NCBI RefSeq assembly: GCF_019977755.1
Contig: NZ_AP025144.1
Coordinates: forward strand, 1,612,001 to 1,676,000
Source of the DNA: Vibrio penaeicida
GTDB lineage: Bacteria; Pseudomonadota; Gammaproteobacteria; Enterobacterales; Vibrionaceae
Length of the DNA stretch: 64,000 nt
Direction of reading: 5' to 3'
The translations under genes and the position numbers were made by a program. Under the pieces are notes generated by a model, which was given only the letters and a program-made list of their open reading frames with translations, did no database searches and was not told the DNA's origin. This document shows, in pieces, positions 44,949-53,388 of this stretch (position 1 is its first letter; each line of letters starts with the position of its first letter).

Positions 44949-46283
44949 ATGCATGCTTCAACCCACCTGACTCCAACTGTTTTGCTTTTGGGTGCGATGA
45001 CTTTCCCTTCGATAGCTTCAGAAGAAAAGGTAAAAGAACAAGAATGGGGCGTAGCGATGGCCTACCGAGGTGCATCCATTGTTTACAATCTTCCCGGCGA
45101 ATCTGATTCTTCAGTATCGACCTTTGTTCCTCTTTTCTATTACAACGGCGAAAGTGCCTACTTAGATGGTTTAGAAGGTGGTGTGCACCTTTACAAGCAG
45201 GATGATTATCAAGTCAATCTGTTCTCTCGTCTTCGATTTGTCGATTTACCCGCCTCGCAACAAAACCGTTATGGTGGTCATTCGTTTGATTTGGGTGTCC
45301 AGTATCGACATTTCTTCCAAGACTCTGATTGGTATATAGATGCTGAACTGATGAGCGATGATGACGCACGCTTGTTCGGTAATGTGCGTGCGACGGCGAA
45401 AAGCTCGACCGAAAATTGGGATTTCAAACCCAGCGCAGAGCTAAGAATCAAATCAGACAGCTACAACTCCTATTACTATGGAGCCAATGGTTTAGAGGGA
45501 TCCCCCGGTTTTGGTAAGCAAATTGGCGGTGGTGTTGAGTTTAAAGTGGGTTTCGAAACTCGCTATCGTGTCGCGTCTAACTTGTACTTATTAGGCAGCG
45601 CTTATGCGACGATGCTTGATGACAACGCCTACGATAACATCGCAGTAAAAGAGCGGTGGGGTCAGGAGTACTTTGTCGGATTCGGTTTCTTTAACGACAA
45701 GAATACCGCCTCTCGGTCTGACATAACCACGCGCCCGTATCTTCGTGTCGCACAAGGGTTTGCCACACCTTCAGATATGGGTGACATATTTAAGTTTAAG
45801 GGTGAACCCGATGAAAACGGCAATAAGATGACCTCGTTTTTCTACGGTCATCCTTTAACCGATGAGCTTTTTGGTGCCCCCATTGATATTTACTTAACTC
45901 CAGGCGCTGCTTGGCACTGGAACAGTTCTACTCAAAGTGCCAGCCCTGAGTATGTTATTGCAGTGAAAGCGTATTACACCTTTGAGTGGCCATTCCGTTG
46001 GAAATTCGGAGCGGCGGAAGGGATTTCTTATGTTCAAAATATTACCTACATTGAAAGCAGTGAGCTGGAAGGTAAATACGAGAACATGAGTAACCTGATG
46101 AACTATTTGGATATTTCATTCGACTTCAATGTTGGTGATATGGTCGGTAAACCTGAGTGGGACCATCTTTGGATAGGGTATGGTTTACATCACCGTTCTT
46201 CAATATTTGAAAAGGCTTCGCAGTTCGGTCGGATTAAAGGCGGCAGCAATTACAACACTGTGTATCTGCAATACGATTTCTAA
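44949..46283 (+). CDS. MipA/OmpV-like outer-membrane barrel protein
   Basis: A signal peptide ends FPSIASE. The segment WGVAMAYRGASIVYNLPGESDSSVSTFVPLFYYNG is MipA/OmpV-like, and the protein ends YNTVYLQYDF with a terminal Phe typical of barrels. At about 444 residues it is much longer than MipA (about 250). ATG 44949 is chosen; the in-frame TTG six codons before is not needed. It may serve the sugar-acid uptake system downstream, but regulation is not shared on sequence evidence. It is monocistronic, with a strong terminator. Confidence 0.78.
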   Translation: MHASTHLTPTVLLLGAMTFPSIASEEKVKEQEWGVAMAYRGASIVYNLPGESDSSVSTFVPLFYYNGESAYLDGLEGGVHLYKQDDYQVNLFSRLRFVDLPASQQNRYGGHSFDLGVQYRHFFQDSDWYIDAELMSDDDARLFGNVRATAKSSTENWDFKPSAELRIKSDSYNSYYYGANGLEGSPGFGKQIGGGVEFKVGFETRYRVASNLYLLGSAYATMLDDNAYDNIAVKERWGQEYFVGFGFFNDKNTASRSDITTRPYLRVAQGFATPSDMGDIFKFKGEPDENGNKMTSFFYGHPLTDELFGAPIDIYLTPGAAWHWNSSTQSASPEYVIAVKAYYTFEWPFRWKFGAAEGISYVQNITYIESSELEGKYENMSNLMNYLDISFDFNVGDMVGKPEWDHLWIGYGLHHRSSIFEKASQFGRIKGGSNYNTVYLQYDF

Positions 46284-46342
46284 ATAACCTCGTGCTCGCA
46301 AGATAAAAACGTGTCTGCGTCACAAAAATGGGTTTGAAAAGT

Positions 46343-46380
46343 AAAAAACGAGGCGAATTATCGCCTCGTTTTTCTTTTTT
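46343..46380 (+). terminator. Strong Rho-independent terminator
   Basis: AAAAACGAGGCGA (46344-46356) pairs fully with TCGCCTCGTTTTT (46361-46373) across an ATTA loop, then TCTTTTTT. It ends the MipA/OmpV-like transcript. Confidence 0.92.
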
Positions 46381-46603
46381 AATCAAATAGACCATACCAG
46401 TTTTAAATTTTTCGTTTTCCAGAGTGAATCAAGTAAAGCCCCAATTACCCATACTTCTATTTTTGCTATTTAATCATATATATCAATACCTTATTTTCAT
46501 GGATCTCTTTTCTAAACTGCCTGAGCTCATCTCAAATCATCACAACTTCCTACCTGAACATATTAAAATTCAGTCTCTTTAATGCAACTTATTTTATATT
46601 TAA

Positions 46604-46836
46604 TGGTGCAACCAGTTGCTAATTTGGTATTAAAACCAGACCAAAATGGCGACTCTAAGTGACAATAAAGCATCTGTTTTTGATAACTTCGTCAACAAAG
46701 TGGGTAAAAAACAAACTGGTCCGGTTGAATAAAGACCAGTTCGTCGTTTAGTCTGAATGAAGTTAACGAATTGGTCACAAAATCAGAACATCCGTTAACT
46801 ACGGCAATAAAACAAACTGGTACTGAATAAATACCA
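46604..46836. promoter_or_regulatory. Cluster of TGGT...ACCA operators before the FadR-type regulator
   Basis: TGGTGCAACCA (46604-46614) fits the FadR-subfamily consensus TNGT-N3-ACNA exactly. Further TGGT/ACCA pairs lie at 46625-46638 (6-base spacer) and 46714-46741 (AACTGGTC, 12 bases, GACCAGTT). Another lies at 46818-46836 (TGGTA...TACCA). The last two also share the direct repeat ACAAACTGGT followed by TGAATAAA. All lie in the 592-base gap before the regulator gene at 46876, so autoregulation and control of the operon are likely. The remainder of the gap (46380-46600) is featureless AT-rich DNA. Confidence 0.65.
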
Positions 46837-46875
46837 AAATGGAAAATGTAGTAAGCGATGAAGGATCAATAAATT

Positions 46876-47607
46876 ATGTCCGATGACTTTAATGATACGC
46901 CCAATTACAGCTCGGATGTCTCTAGGCTTACGCTTAAGTCACAAATAGCAGACAAACTGAGCGCGTTAATTGCGTCGAAAATGATTGAAGAAGGAGAGGC
47001 ATTACCTTCTGAGCGAGAACTTGCCAAATCGTATGACGTGAGTAGAGAAACGATACGCGGTGCATTAGGGATTCTGAGTGAGCGCAAGTTGATTACGGTT
47101 TCTCGCGGACGAAAAAGTATTGTGACGAAAGGATCCGCAGAGATAATTCAATCGAACAATATAGTGGAAGACATTCAAAATTATGATGCTTTTACCGTAG
47201 TAGAAACAAGAAAAGTAATAGAGTCGGCGATTCTACGTTCTGCAGCAATAAACATTAAAGATGAAGATATCGAGAAACTCTCTTCTCTTATCGAATACCA
47301 AGAAACGGTCTTAGATGATCACATCGCTTTCCAAGTATCAGACAAAGAATTTCACACAGTTATCTATCAGGCTTGTCGAAATACTTTGTTGTCGAAAATA
47401 GCAATCGATGTCTATTCCTATGCGCTTGAGCACAGAACGGCAGCATTGGCAGAGGAAAAGTCGACGGTGAGAAGCCTTCGAGAACACCACCAGATTCTAA
47501 GATCATTGAAAAGCCACGACCCAGACGCGGCGGAACGTTCCATATTGGGGCATGTTGATAGCATCTTCAAATCAACACTTATTATGCAAAATAAGGACAA
47601 CGAGTAA
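46876..47607 (+). CDS. GntR-family regulator, FadR subfamily
   Basis: The winged helix is LKSQIADKLSALIASKMIEEGEALPSERELAKSYDVSRETIRGALGILSERKLITVSRGRKSIV (residues 15-80). An FCD domain follows (VETRKVIESAILRSAAINIKDEDIEKL... to the C-terminus). It lies 6 bases before the ABC ATPase gene, so it is first in the sugar-acid operon. FadR-subfamily proteins bind TGGT-N-ACCA sites like those just upstream. Confidence 0.9.
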   Translation: MSDDFNDTPNYSSDVSRLTLKSQIADKLSALIASKMIEEGEALPSERELAKSYDVSRETIRGALGILSERKLITVSRGRKSIVTKGSAEIIQSNNIVEDIQNYDAFTVVETRKVIESAILRSAAINIKDEDIEKLSSLIEYQETVLDDHIAFQVSDKEFHTVIYQACRNTLLSKIAIDVYSYALEHRTAALAEEKSTVRSLREHHQILRSLKSHDPDAAERSILGHVDSIFKSTLIMQNKDNE

Positions 47608-47613
47608 CGGATT

Positions 47614-48702
47614 ATGCCTGTAATAACTTTGAATAAATTAACAAAAAGATATCAGTCTACTGAAGTGATCCATCAGATTGATTTAGTGATGGAAGACAAT
47701 GAGTTTACCGTATTCGTTGGTCCATCTGGTTGTGGTAAATCCACCACGCTAAGAATGATCGCAGGTCTAGAAACGGTGAGTGACGGCGAGATTACAATGG
47801 ATGATCGACCCATATCGAACCTTGAACCCATTGATCGCGACATTGCAATGGTATTCCAAGATTATGCTCTGTATCCGCATATGGATGTCTATAAAAATAT
47901 GTCTTTCGCATTGAGGTTAGCTAAGCATCCTAAAAGTGATATTAAAAAACGCGTAACGGAAGCGGCAGAAATGCTTGGGCTTACTGAGTATTTGTACCGA
48001 AAACCTGCCGAGTTATCTGGTGGGCAAAGGCAGCGTGTTGCAATGGGAAGAGCCTTGGTTAGAAACTCATCGACACTATTGATGGATGAGCCACTGTCAA
48101 ATTTGGACGCAAAGCTTCGGGGGCAAATGCGTGCAGAATTGGCAATGATGAGCAAAAACATAAAGAAGAACATTATCTACGTTACGCATGATCAAATCGA
48201 AGCGATGACGCTCGCAGATCGCATTGTTGTGATGAAAGATGGTTATATTCAACAGCATGGAACGCCCAGAGAACTTTTTGAAAAACCAAGTAATAAATTC
48301 GTAGCGGGTTTTATGGGAATGCCACCCATGAACTTCTTGAATATGACCGCTGAAGAAATAGATGGGAAATTATACGCAATTGGGTCGGGTTTTAAACTTG
48401 AGCTACCACTACTAAGCCCTGACGCAGAATTACCTAAATCTGGAGAGATAATTGTCGGTATTCGACCTTCTGCTTTAGTCTCTACCGATTCTGATGAATT
48501 AGAAAATATCATTACATTTACCATTAATGTTAATGAATATATTGGGAATCAAACAGTATTGATTTCTGATGTTCAAGAAAGTCGATTTATGGTTGAAGTG
48601 GATTCATTACATGAATTCAATGCCGGTGAAACTGTAAAATTTAAAGTAAAGCCTGAAGATATATATATATTTGATAAGAAAACAGAAGAAGCTATTTACT
48701 AA
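47614..48702 (+). CDS. Carbohydrate ABC transporter ATPase (UgpC/MalK type)
   Basis: 362 residues. Walker A is GPSGCGKSTTLRMIAGLE, Q-loop DYALYPHMDVYKNM, signature LSGGQRQRVAMGRALVR, Walker B LLMDEPLSNLDAKLR, and H-loop YVTHDQIEAM. The C-terminal TOBE/MalK regulatory domain starts about residue 235. It energises the two permeases encoded downstream. Confidence 0.95.
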   Translation: MPVITLNKLTKRYQSTEVIHQIDLVMEDNEFTVFVGPSGCGKSTTLRMIAGLETVSDGEITMDDRPISNLEPIDRDIAMVFQDYALYPHMDVYKNMSFALRLAKHPKSDIKKRVTEAAEMLGLTEYLYRKPAELSGGQRQRVAMGRALVRNSSTLLMDEPLSNLDAKLRGQMRAELAMMSKNIKKNIIYVTHDQIEAMTLADRIVVMKDGYIQQHGTPRELFEKPSNKFVAGFMGMPPMNFLNMTAEEIDGKLYAIGSGFKLELPLLSPDAELPKSGEIIVGIRPSALVSTDSDELENIITFTINVNEYIGNQTVLISDVQESRFMVEVDSLHEFNAGETVKFKVKPEDIYIFDKKTEEAIY

Positions 48703-48774
48703 TAATAACTATAGAAACAATTATATAACGTAAATTGGAACACAAACTTAATTCTCTTGCTCTTAGGAGGCAAA

Positions 48775-50121
48775 ATGATTACGTATCTAAAAAGGATTTT
48801 TGGAAAAAAAACACTGACCGCCGTAGCCGTTAGTACCATCACAACATTCTCTTATGCGAGTCCATACGACGAATATAAAGATACGACGTTAGTTGTGAAT
48901 TTTCCAGCACACCCACATTACAATGCGGTAATGAAGGTATTACCTGAATTCACAAAGGAGACGGGAATAAAAGTTGAAGTAGACCAACTTCAATATCTTC
49001 GCATGCGTGAAAAGCAAACGCTGGAATTAACAAAAAGAAAAGGCGATTACGATCTTATCGCGTACGTTGTTTTTTCAAAAGCGGATTATGTTTATGCTGA
49101 CCAACTTGAAAACTTAGCTAGATATTTCATGAACCCATCGCTTTCTGACCCGAACTTTGACGCAGAAGATTTGGTTGATGGCTATGTGTCTAATATTGGT
49201 GTAGCTGGCGGTAAGAAAGGCTATCTAAAAGGGCCAACGGGTTCCCTGTTTGGTTTACCATTTGGTGCTGAAACCTCTATCTTGGGTTACCGAAAAGACA
49301 TCTTTGAAAAACACAATCTTAAGGTGCCAGAAAACTACGAAGAACTGCTTTCTTTGGCGTGTGAAATTCCAAAATTAGAACCTGGAATGGGTGGCTTAGC
49401 GTCTCGTGCAGCGTCTGGTCACCATGCATCGCATGCATTCCTTCTACATTTGGCACCGCTTGGTGGCCGTATCTTTGATGACCAATGGAAGCCAATTGTA
49501 AACAATGCGCAAGGCGTTGAAGCAGCGAAAGCGCTGAAAACGATTGTTGAATGTGGCGCAGAAGGTTCTAAAACATTTGGTTTTGCCGAAGCTGGAACCT
49601 CTTTCTTACAGGGTAATTCAGCAATGTTCCTAGACTCTACGGTATTCGCTGGACAAGTGAATGATCCGTCGAAGTCGAAGGTGGTAGGTAAAATTGGCTG
49701 GGCTCCGCACCCTATGGGCGTTCGCAAAGGATCTCAAACTGGTGGTTTTGGTATCGGTATTCCTAAAAACGCACAAAATAAAGAAGCGGCTTTCCTATTA
49801 ATGCAGTGGCTGACGTCTAAGAAAGTCGACAAGCTGATTGCGCTAGCAGGCGGAAACCCTTCTCGTTACTCAACTCACTTTGATGAGGAAGTGAACAAGA
49901 AATTCCCTCACATGGCTACGTTTGGTGAAGCGCTTAAAAATGCAGATCCGGATTGGCGCCCAATTATTCCTGTGTGGGGAAAAATTAACTCAGATTTAGG
50001 TACAACATTATCGAAAGTGCTTACTGAAGATCTGGATATTCAAAAAGCGTTAGACGGCGTTGCTGAACGAGCGGAAAAAATAATGGCTGATGCCAACTAT
50101 TATTCTTGGAATGAGAAATAA
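48775..50121 (+). CDS. ABC transporter extracellular solute-binding protein (family 1)
   Basis: A periplasmic sugar-binding protein of 448 residues with signal peptide ending FSYASPYD. It has typical COG1653 features: VLPEFTKETGIKVEVDQLQYLRMREKQTLEL, LFGLPFGAETSILGYRKDIFEKHNLKVPENYEELL, and GGFGIGIPKNAQNKEAAFLLMQWLTS. ATG 48775 has AGGAGG 5 nt upstream. An intercistronic hairpin follows. Its ligand is probably a sugar acid or lactone, given the neighbouring enzymes. Confidence 0.92.
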   Translation: MITYLKRIFGKKTLTAVAVSTITTFSYASPYDEYKDTTLVVNFPAHPHYNAVMKVLPEFTKETGIKVEVDQLQYLRMREKQTLELTKRKGDYDLIAYVVFSKADYVYADQLENLARYFMNPSLSDPNFDAEDLVDGYVSNIGVAGGKKGYLKGPTGSLFGLPFGAETSILGYRKDIFEKHNLKVPENYEELLSLACEIPKLEPGMGGLASRAASGHHASHAFLLHLAPLGGRIFDDQWKPIVNNAQGVEAAKALKTIVECGAEGSKTFGFAEAGTSFLQGNSAMFLDSTVFAGQVNDPSKSKVVGKIGWAPHPMGVRKGSQTGGFGIGIPKNAQNKEAAFLLMQWLTSKKVDKLIALAGGNPSRYSTHFDEEVNKKFPHMATFGEALKNADPDWRPIIPVWGKINSDLGTTLSKVLTEDLDIQKALDGVAERAEKIMADANYYSWNEK

Positions 50122-50135
50122 ATAGTGAATAGGGC

Positions 50136-50170
50136 TGCATCTCGTCGCAGTAATTCAACGGCGAGATGCA
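50136..50170 (+). promoter_or_regulatory. Intercistronic hairpin after the solute-binding protein gene
   Basis: TGCATCTCGTCG (50136-50147) pairs with CGGCGAGATGCA (50159-50170), 12 bp with one G-T wobble and an 11-base loop. No T run follows. Position and form suggest an mRNA-stabilising or processing element giving more binding protein than permease. Confidence 0.7.
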
Positions 50171-50201
50171 CCTAAATCTGTGCAACCTTGGTGTGTTTTA
50201 A

Positions 50202-51119
50202 ATGAAATCTATTAATCTAAATCGCATGACCCCTTATTTATTCTTAGCTCCTGCGGGTATTGTTCTATTGTTTGGGCTTCTTTACCCAATAATATATATG
50301 ATGTATGCGAGTTTTTTAGAATGGAACCCAAGCCAATTAATTAGCGAGGCGGATTGGGTTGGTTTTAAAAATTATATCAATTTATTCCAAGATGAATCTT
50401 TTCGTGAATCTCTCGGCGTAACTTTAAAGTTTGCTTTTGTTGTTGTCGTTTTAGAAATGTTTATTGGTGTTGGTCTTGCATTATTGCTTGATAGAAATAT
50501 TCGCGGAATGTCGCTATTAAGAACGATATTTATATTACCAATGATGATTGCGCCTATCGTTGTTGGATTAATGTGGCGTTATATGTATCACCCAACGATT
50601 GGGATATTTAACAGAACATTAAATGCACTTGGATTTGAATCTGTCCCTTGGTTATCTGATTCGAGTTGGGCACTTTATTCAATTGTAATCGCTGATATTT
50701 GGCAGTGGACTCCTTTTATATTTATTTTGTCTCTTGCTGCATTGCAATCACTGCCAAAGTCGACGTTAGAAGCATCCAAAATTGATGGAGCAACGCAATG
50801 GCAGCAAATTTTATACATCAAGATACCTCTAATGCTGCCGGTACTCATTGTGACTTTACTGCTTAGGTTGATAGACGCATTTAAAGTCCTCGAAGTTGTA
50901 TTAGTTATGACAAATGGTGGTCCTGGTTTATCCACCGAAATTCTCGCGCTGAGAATCTCTCGAACAGCGTCTGAGTTTAGGGAGCTAGGTGTGGCGGCAG
51001 CGATGTCGAATCTTCTGCTGGCAGTGCTTCTTTTCTTAACACTGGCCATGTTTATCTACAACAAAATTAACGAAAAAAGAATCGAGAAGCAGGCGTTTGC
51101 GAATAAGGATGAAGAGTAA
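50202..51119 (+). CDS. Carbohydrate ABC transporter permease 1
   Basis: 305 residues with six predicted helices and the EAA loop LEASKIDGATQWQQILYIKIPLMLPVLIVTLLLRLID, the docking site for the ATPase. It belongs to the MalF/UgpA class. It overlaps permease 2 by one base (TAATG). Confidence 0.94.
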   Translation: MKSINLNRMTPYLFLAPAGIVLLFGLLYPIIYMMYASFLEWNPSQLISEADWVGFKNYINLFQDESFRESLGVTLKFAFVVVVLEMFIGVGLALLLDRNIRGMSLLRTIFILPMMIAPIVVGLMWRYMYHPTIGIFNRTLNALGFESVPWLSDSSWALYSIVIADIWQWTPFIFILSLAALQSLPKSTLEASKIDGATQWQQILYIKIPLMLPVLIVTLLLRLIDAFKVLEVVLVMTNGGPGLSTEILALRISRTASEFRELGVAAAMSNLLLAVLLFLTLAMFIYNKINEKRIEKQAFANKDEE

Positions 51120-51991
51120 TGAGCAAACTAAACGAAAGTAAGCAAAACCCGGCATTTTATGCCTTGTTGGTTGCTTTGATAGTGATGTCACTTGGTCCAA
51201 TCATGTTGATGGTGATGACGTCGTTCAAACTGAATGTCGACATCATGAATGACAGCAGTGGGTTATTTTTCACGCCTACATTGAAAAATTATGAAACGGT
51301 ACTGTGCGATGTGTTGTGGTATACGCCGGACCATGTTGATTTTTGTAGCCCAACGTTCACACGTTCGCTCGGGAATTCAATTTTCATCGCGCTCGTTTCG
51401 ACGGTGATTACGCTGACCATCGGTTGTATGGCTGCTTATGCGTTAGTTCGTTTCAGATTCATGGGACGTGGTGTGGTTTCTTTAACAACACTCATGATGC
51501 GCATGGTTCCACCCGCAGTTCTATTGGTTCCTGTGTTTGGGATCTGGACGTTTGATTATGGTTTAGACGGCACCTTTACCGGAATCATACTGCTATACGT
51601 TGCGATGAACCTACCGTTTGTGATTTGGATTCTTCAGAGTTTTATTGTGCAGGTGCCTTTACCTCTCGAGGAAGCGGCCAAAGTGGATGGGGCGAGACCG
51701 CTGCAAATATTCTTTTTGGTGGTATTGCCTATTATCAAGCCGGGTCTTGCGGCGGCAGCCATCTTTACGTTTCGAATTGCATGGAATGAGTTCTTGTTGG
51801 CCAACGCTCTGTTGCAACGTGATACCCGTACCGTGCCCGTTACCATCGTTAATTCATTAACGGAATACGACATCGATTGGGGTGTGATTATGGCGACAGG
51901 AATGTTGCTTGCGGTACCGCCAATCATATTCACCTTTGTTGCATCCAAGCAAATTATTACAGGTATGACTGCTGGCGCTGTGAAAGGTTAA
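51119..51991 (+). CDS. Carbohydrate ABC transporter permease 2
   Basis: 290 residues with six helices and the EAA loop LEEAAKVDGARPLQIFFLVVLPIIKPGLAAAAIFTFRIAWNEF, of the MalG/UgpE class. A Cys-containing periplasmic loop (VLCDVLWYTPDHVDFCSPTF) sits between helices 1 and 2. Confidence 0.94.
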   Translation: MSKLNESKQNPAFYALLVALIVMSLGPIMLMVMTSFKLNVDIMNDSSGLFFTPTLKNYETVLCDVLWYTPDHVDFCSPTFTRSLGNSIFIALVSTVITLTIGCMAAYALVRFRFMGRGVVSLTTLMMRMVPPAVLLVPVFGIWTFDYGLDGTFTGIILLYVAMNLPFVIWILQSFIVQVPLPLEEAAKVDGARPLQIFFLVVLPIIKPGLAAAAIFTFRIAWNEFLLANALLQRDTRTVPVTIVNSLTEYDIDWGVIMATGMLLAVPPIIFTFVASKQIITGMTAGAVKG

Positions 51992-52027
51992 TTTACATTT
52001 ATTTCAATAAGTTATTTAGGTATTAAT

Positions 52028-53158
52028 ATGAATTTAGAGAAAGATTATCAGCTGGTTATTGGAACATACAGCGATATTGACGCGCTAGCCCATCAGCCAT
52101 ACTCACCTAAACCGGGCGAAGGTATGTATTGTGCGACTTTGACCAAGCAGGGAAAACTTGTGGTCAATGGTTCTGTAGAGTCGTTAAACCCAGCGGTTCT
52201 TATTCCAGGAACAGACAAAAAATACCTGTACGCTATTTTAGAAACAATCCGTGAAAACGGCACAATCATTCAATATGAAGTTCAAGAAGATGGTTCGCTA
52301 AAAGAGCTTTCTAGCTTCGAAGCAAATGGAAAATCGACATGCTATTTGTCTTTTTCACCTAATAAAGATGCGGCTATCGTCATCAACTACTGGGACGCCA
52401 TTATTGATGTTGTCGATGTAGACGATAATGGTCGTTTAGGTGAAGTCCTTCAAAGCTTCAAACAATTTTACCGCCCTGAAACCGAGTGGCGACAAGTGGA
52501 AAACCGCGAAGACCATTGGGGTAACCGTCAGGTCGGTCCTCATGCACATTGCGCGCACTTTTGGCACGACTGGGTTTTCATTCCCGATCTTGGTGAGAAC
52601 GCTGTGTTTCAATACCGCTGGGATGCTGAAAGTCGCCAGTTAACTCGTGAAACATGGATAGAGTTCGAACCGGGTTCAGGCCCTCGCCACATGGCTATGC
52701 ACCCAGATTTAGACATTTGCTACGTATCAAATGAGCTGTTTAACACCGTGTGTGTTGCTGAGTTAGACAAGTCGGAGCCTGCCGAAGTTAAGCCGCGTCT
52801 GATACCGATTCAGTACGAGTCGACTCTGGATAATCACGATCAAATTAGTTATGTATCAGAGATTAAGTTGTCACCAGATGCGAAATTTCTTTACGTTTCA
52901 AACCGAGGTGATAACTCCATTGCTGTGTTTAAAGTTCAAGAAGGCGGTAAGTTAGAGCGGGTCGATATCACTTCGACGTACGGAAAGTTCCCGCGACACT
53001 TTGCCATTTCTCCTTGTGGGCATGCTGCGATTATTTCAAACCAAGATTCAGGGAATGTGATTGTCTTTTCGAGAGATATCGAAACCGGTCTAATCAAGAA
53101 GACAGATGAAATCATCGAGGTACCAGCTCCCAATTATATTCGCTTCTTGGCGCTGTAA
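52028..53158 (+). CDS. Beta-propeller lactonase (YbhE/PF10282 family)
   Basis: A 376-residue seven-bladed-propeller protein with VIGTYSDID at the N-terminus, PHAHCAHFWHDWVFIPDLGENAVFQYRW and GSGPRHMAMHPDLDICYVSNELFNTV. Repeats such as EIKLSPDAKFLYVSNRGDNSIAVF and PRHFAISPCGHAAIISNQDSGNVIVF also mark the 6-phosphogluconolactonase-like fold. No signal peptide, so it is cytoplasmic. Context suggests it opens a sugar lactone before phosphorylation; substrate is inferred. Confidence 0.85.
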   Translation: MNLEKDYQLVIGTYSDIDALAHQPYSPKPGEGMYCATLTKQGKLVVNGSVESLNPAVLIPGTDKKYLYAILETIRENGTIIQYEVQEDGSLKELSSFEANGKSTCYLSFSPNKDAAIVINYWDAIIDVVDVDDNGRLGEVLQSFKQFYRPETEWRQVENREDHWGNRQVGPHAHCAHFWHDWVFIPDLGENAVFQYRWDAESRQLTRETWIEFEPGSGPRHMAMHPDLDICYVSNELFNTVCVAELDKSEPAEVKPRLIPIQYESTLDNHDQISYVSEIKLSPDAKFLYVSNRGDNSIAVFKVQEGGKLERVDITSTYGKFPRHFAISPCGHAAIISNQDSGNVIVFSRDIETGLIKKTDEIIEVPAPNYIRFLAL

Positions 53159-53208
53159 TTAAATCATCGAATATAGCCAAGAATCGTCGCTAAGATATAG
53201 AGACAATT

Positions 53209-53388
53209 ATGTATACCAAACTTAAACCCTCTGTTTTAGATCCACATTTAGCTTTAGAAGTCAGTTCAGTTATAGGACCAAATACAGCTTTAGAGCCAGG
53301 TTTCGCTTTAGAAACACACTTACTGTTGCCAGCATTTTTGTTGTCTTCGAACTTATTGGTTGCAAAAGAATCGGAAGGTGCGTCATGA
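53209..53388 (+). CDS. Possible 59-residue small ORF coupled to the kinase
   Basis: ATG 53209 opens a frame of 59 codons (MYTKLKPSVLDPHLALEVSS... LVAKESEGAS). It stops at TGA 53386-53388, overlapping the kinase ATG as ATGA, the arrangement of the next junction too. An 18-bp repeat inside encodes hexapeptides (VLDPHL, ALEVSS, VIGPNT, ALEPGF, ALETHL). The upstream ribosome-binding site is weak (AGAGAC). No known family. It may be a translated leader or chance. Confidence 0.35.
   Translation: MYTKLKPSVLDPHLALEVSSVIGPNTALEPGFALETHLLLPAFLLSSNLLVAKESEGAS
53233..53322. repeat. Five degenerate 18-bp tandem repeats
   Basis: Units begin at 53233, 53251, 53269, 53287 and 53305 with starts GTTTTAGAT, GCTTTAGAA, GTTATAGGA, GCTTTAGAG and GCTTTAGAA. 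The period is exactly 18, so the frame of the small ORF is kept. The repeat fills much of the lactonase-kinase gap. Confidence 0.75.
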
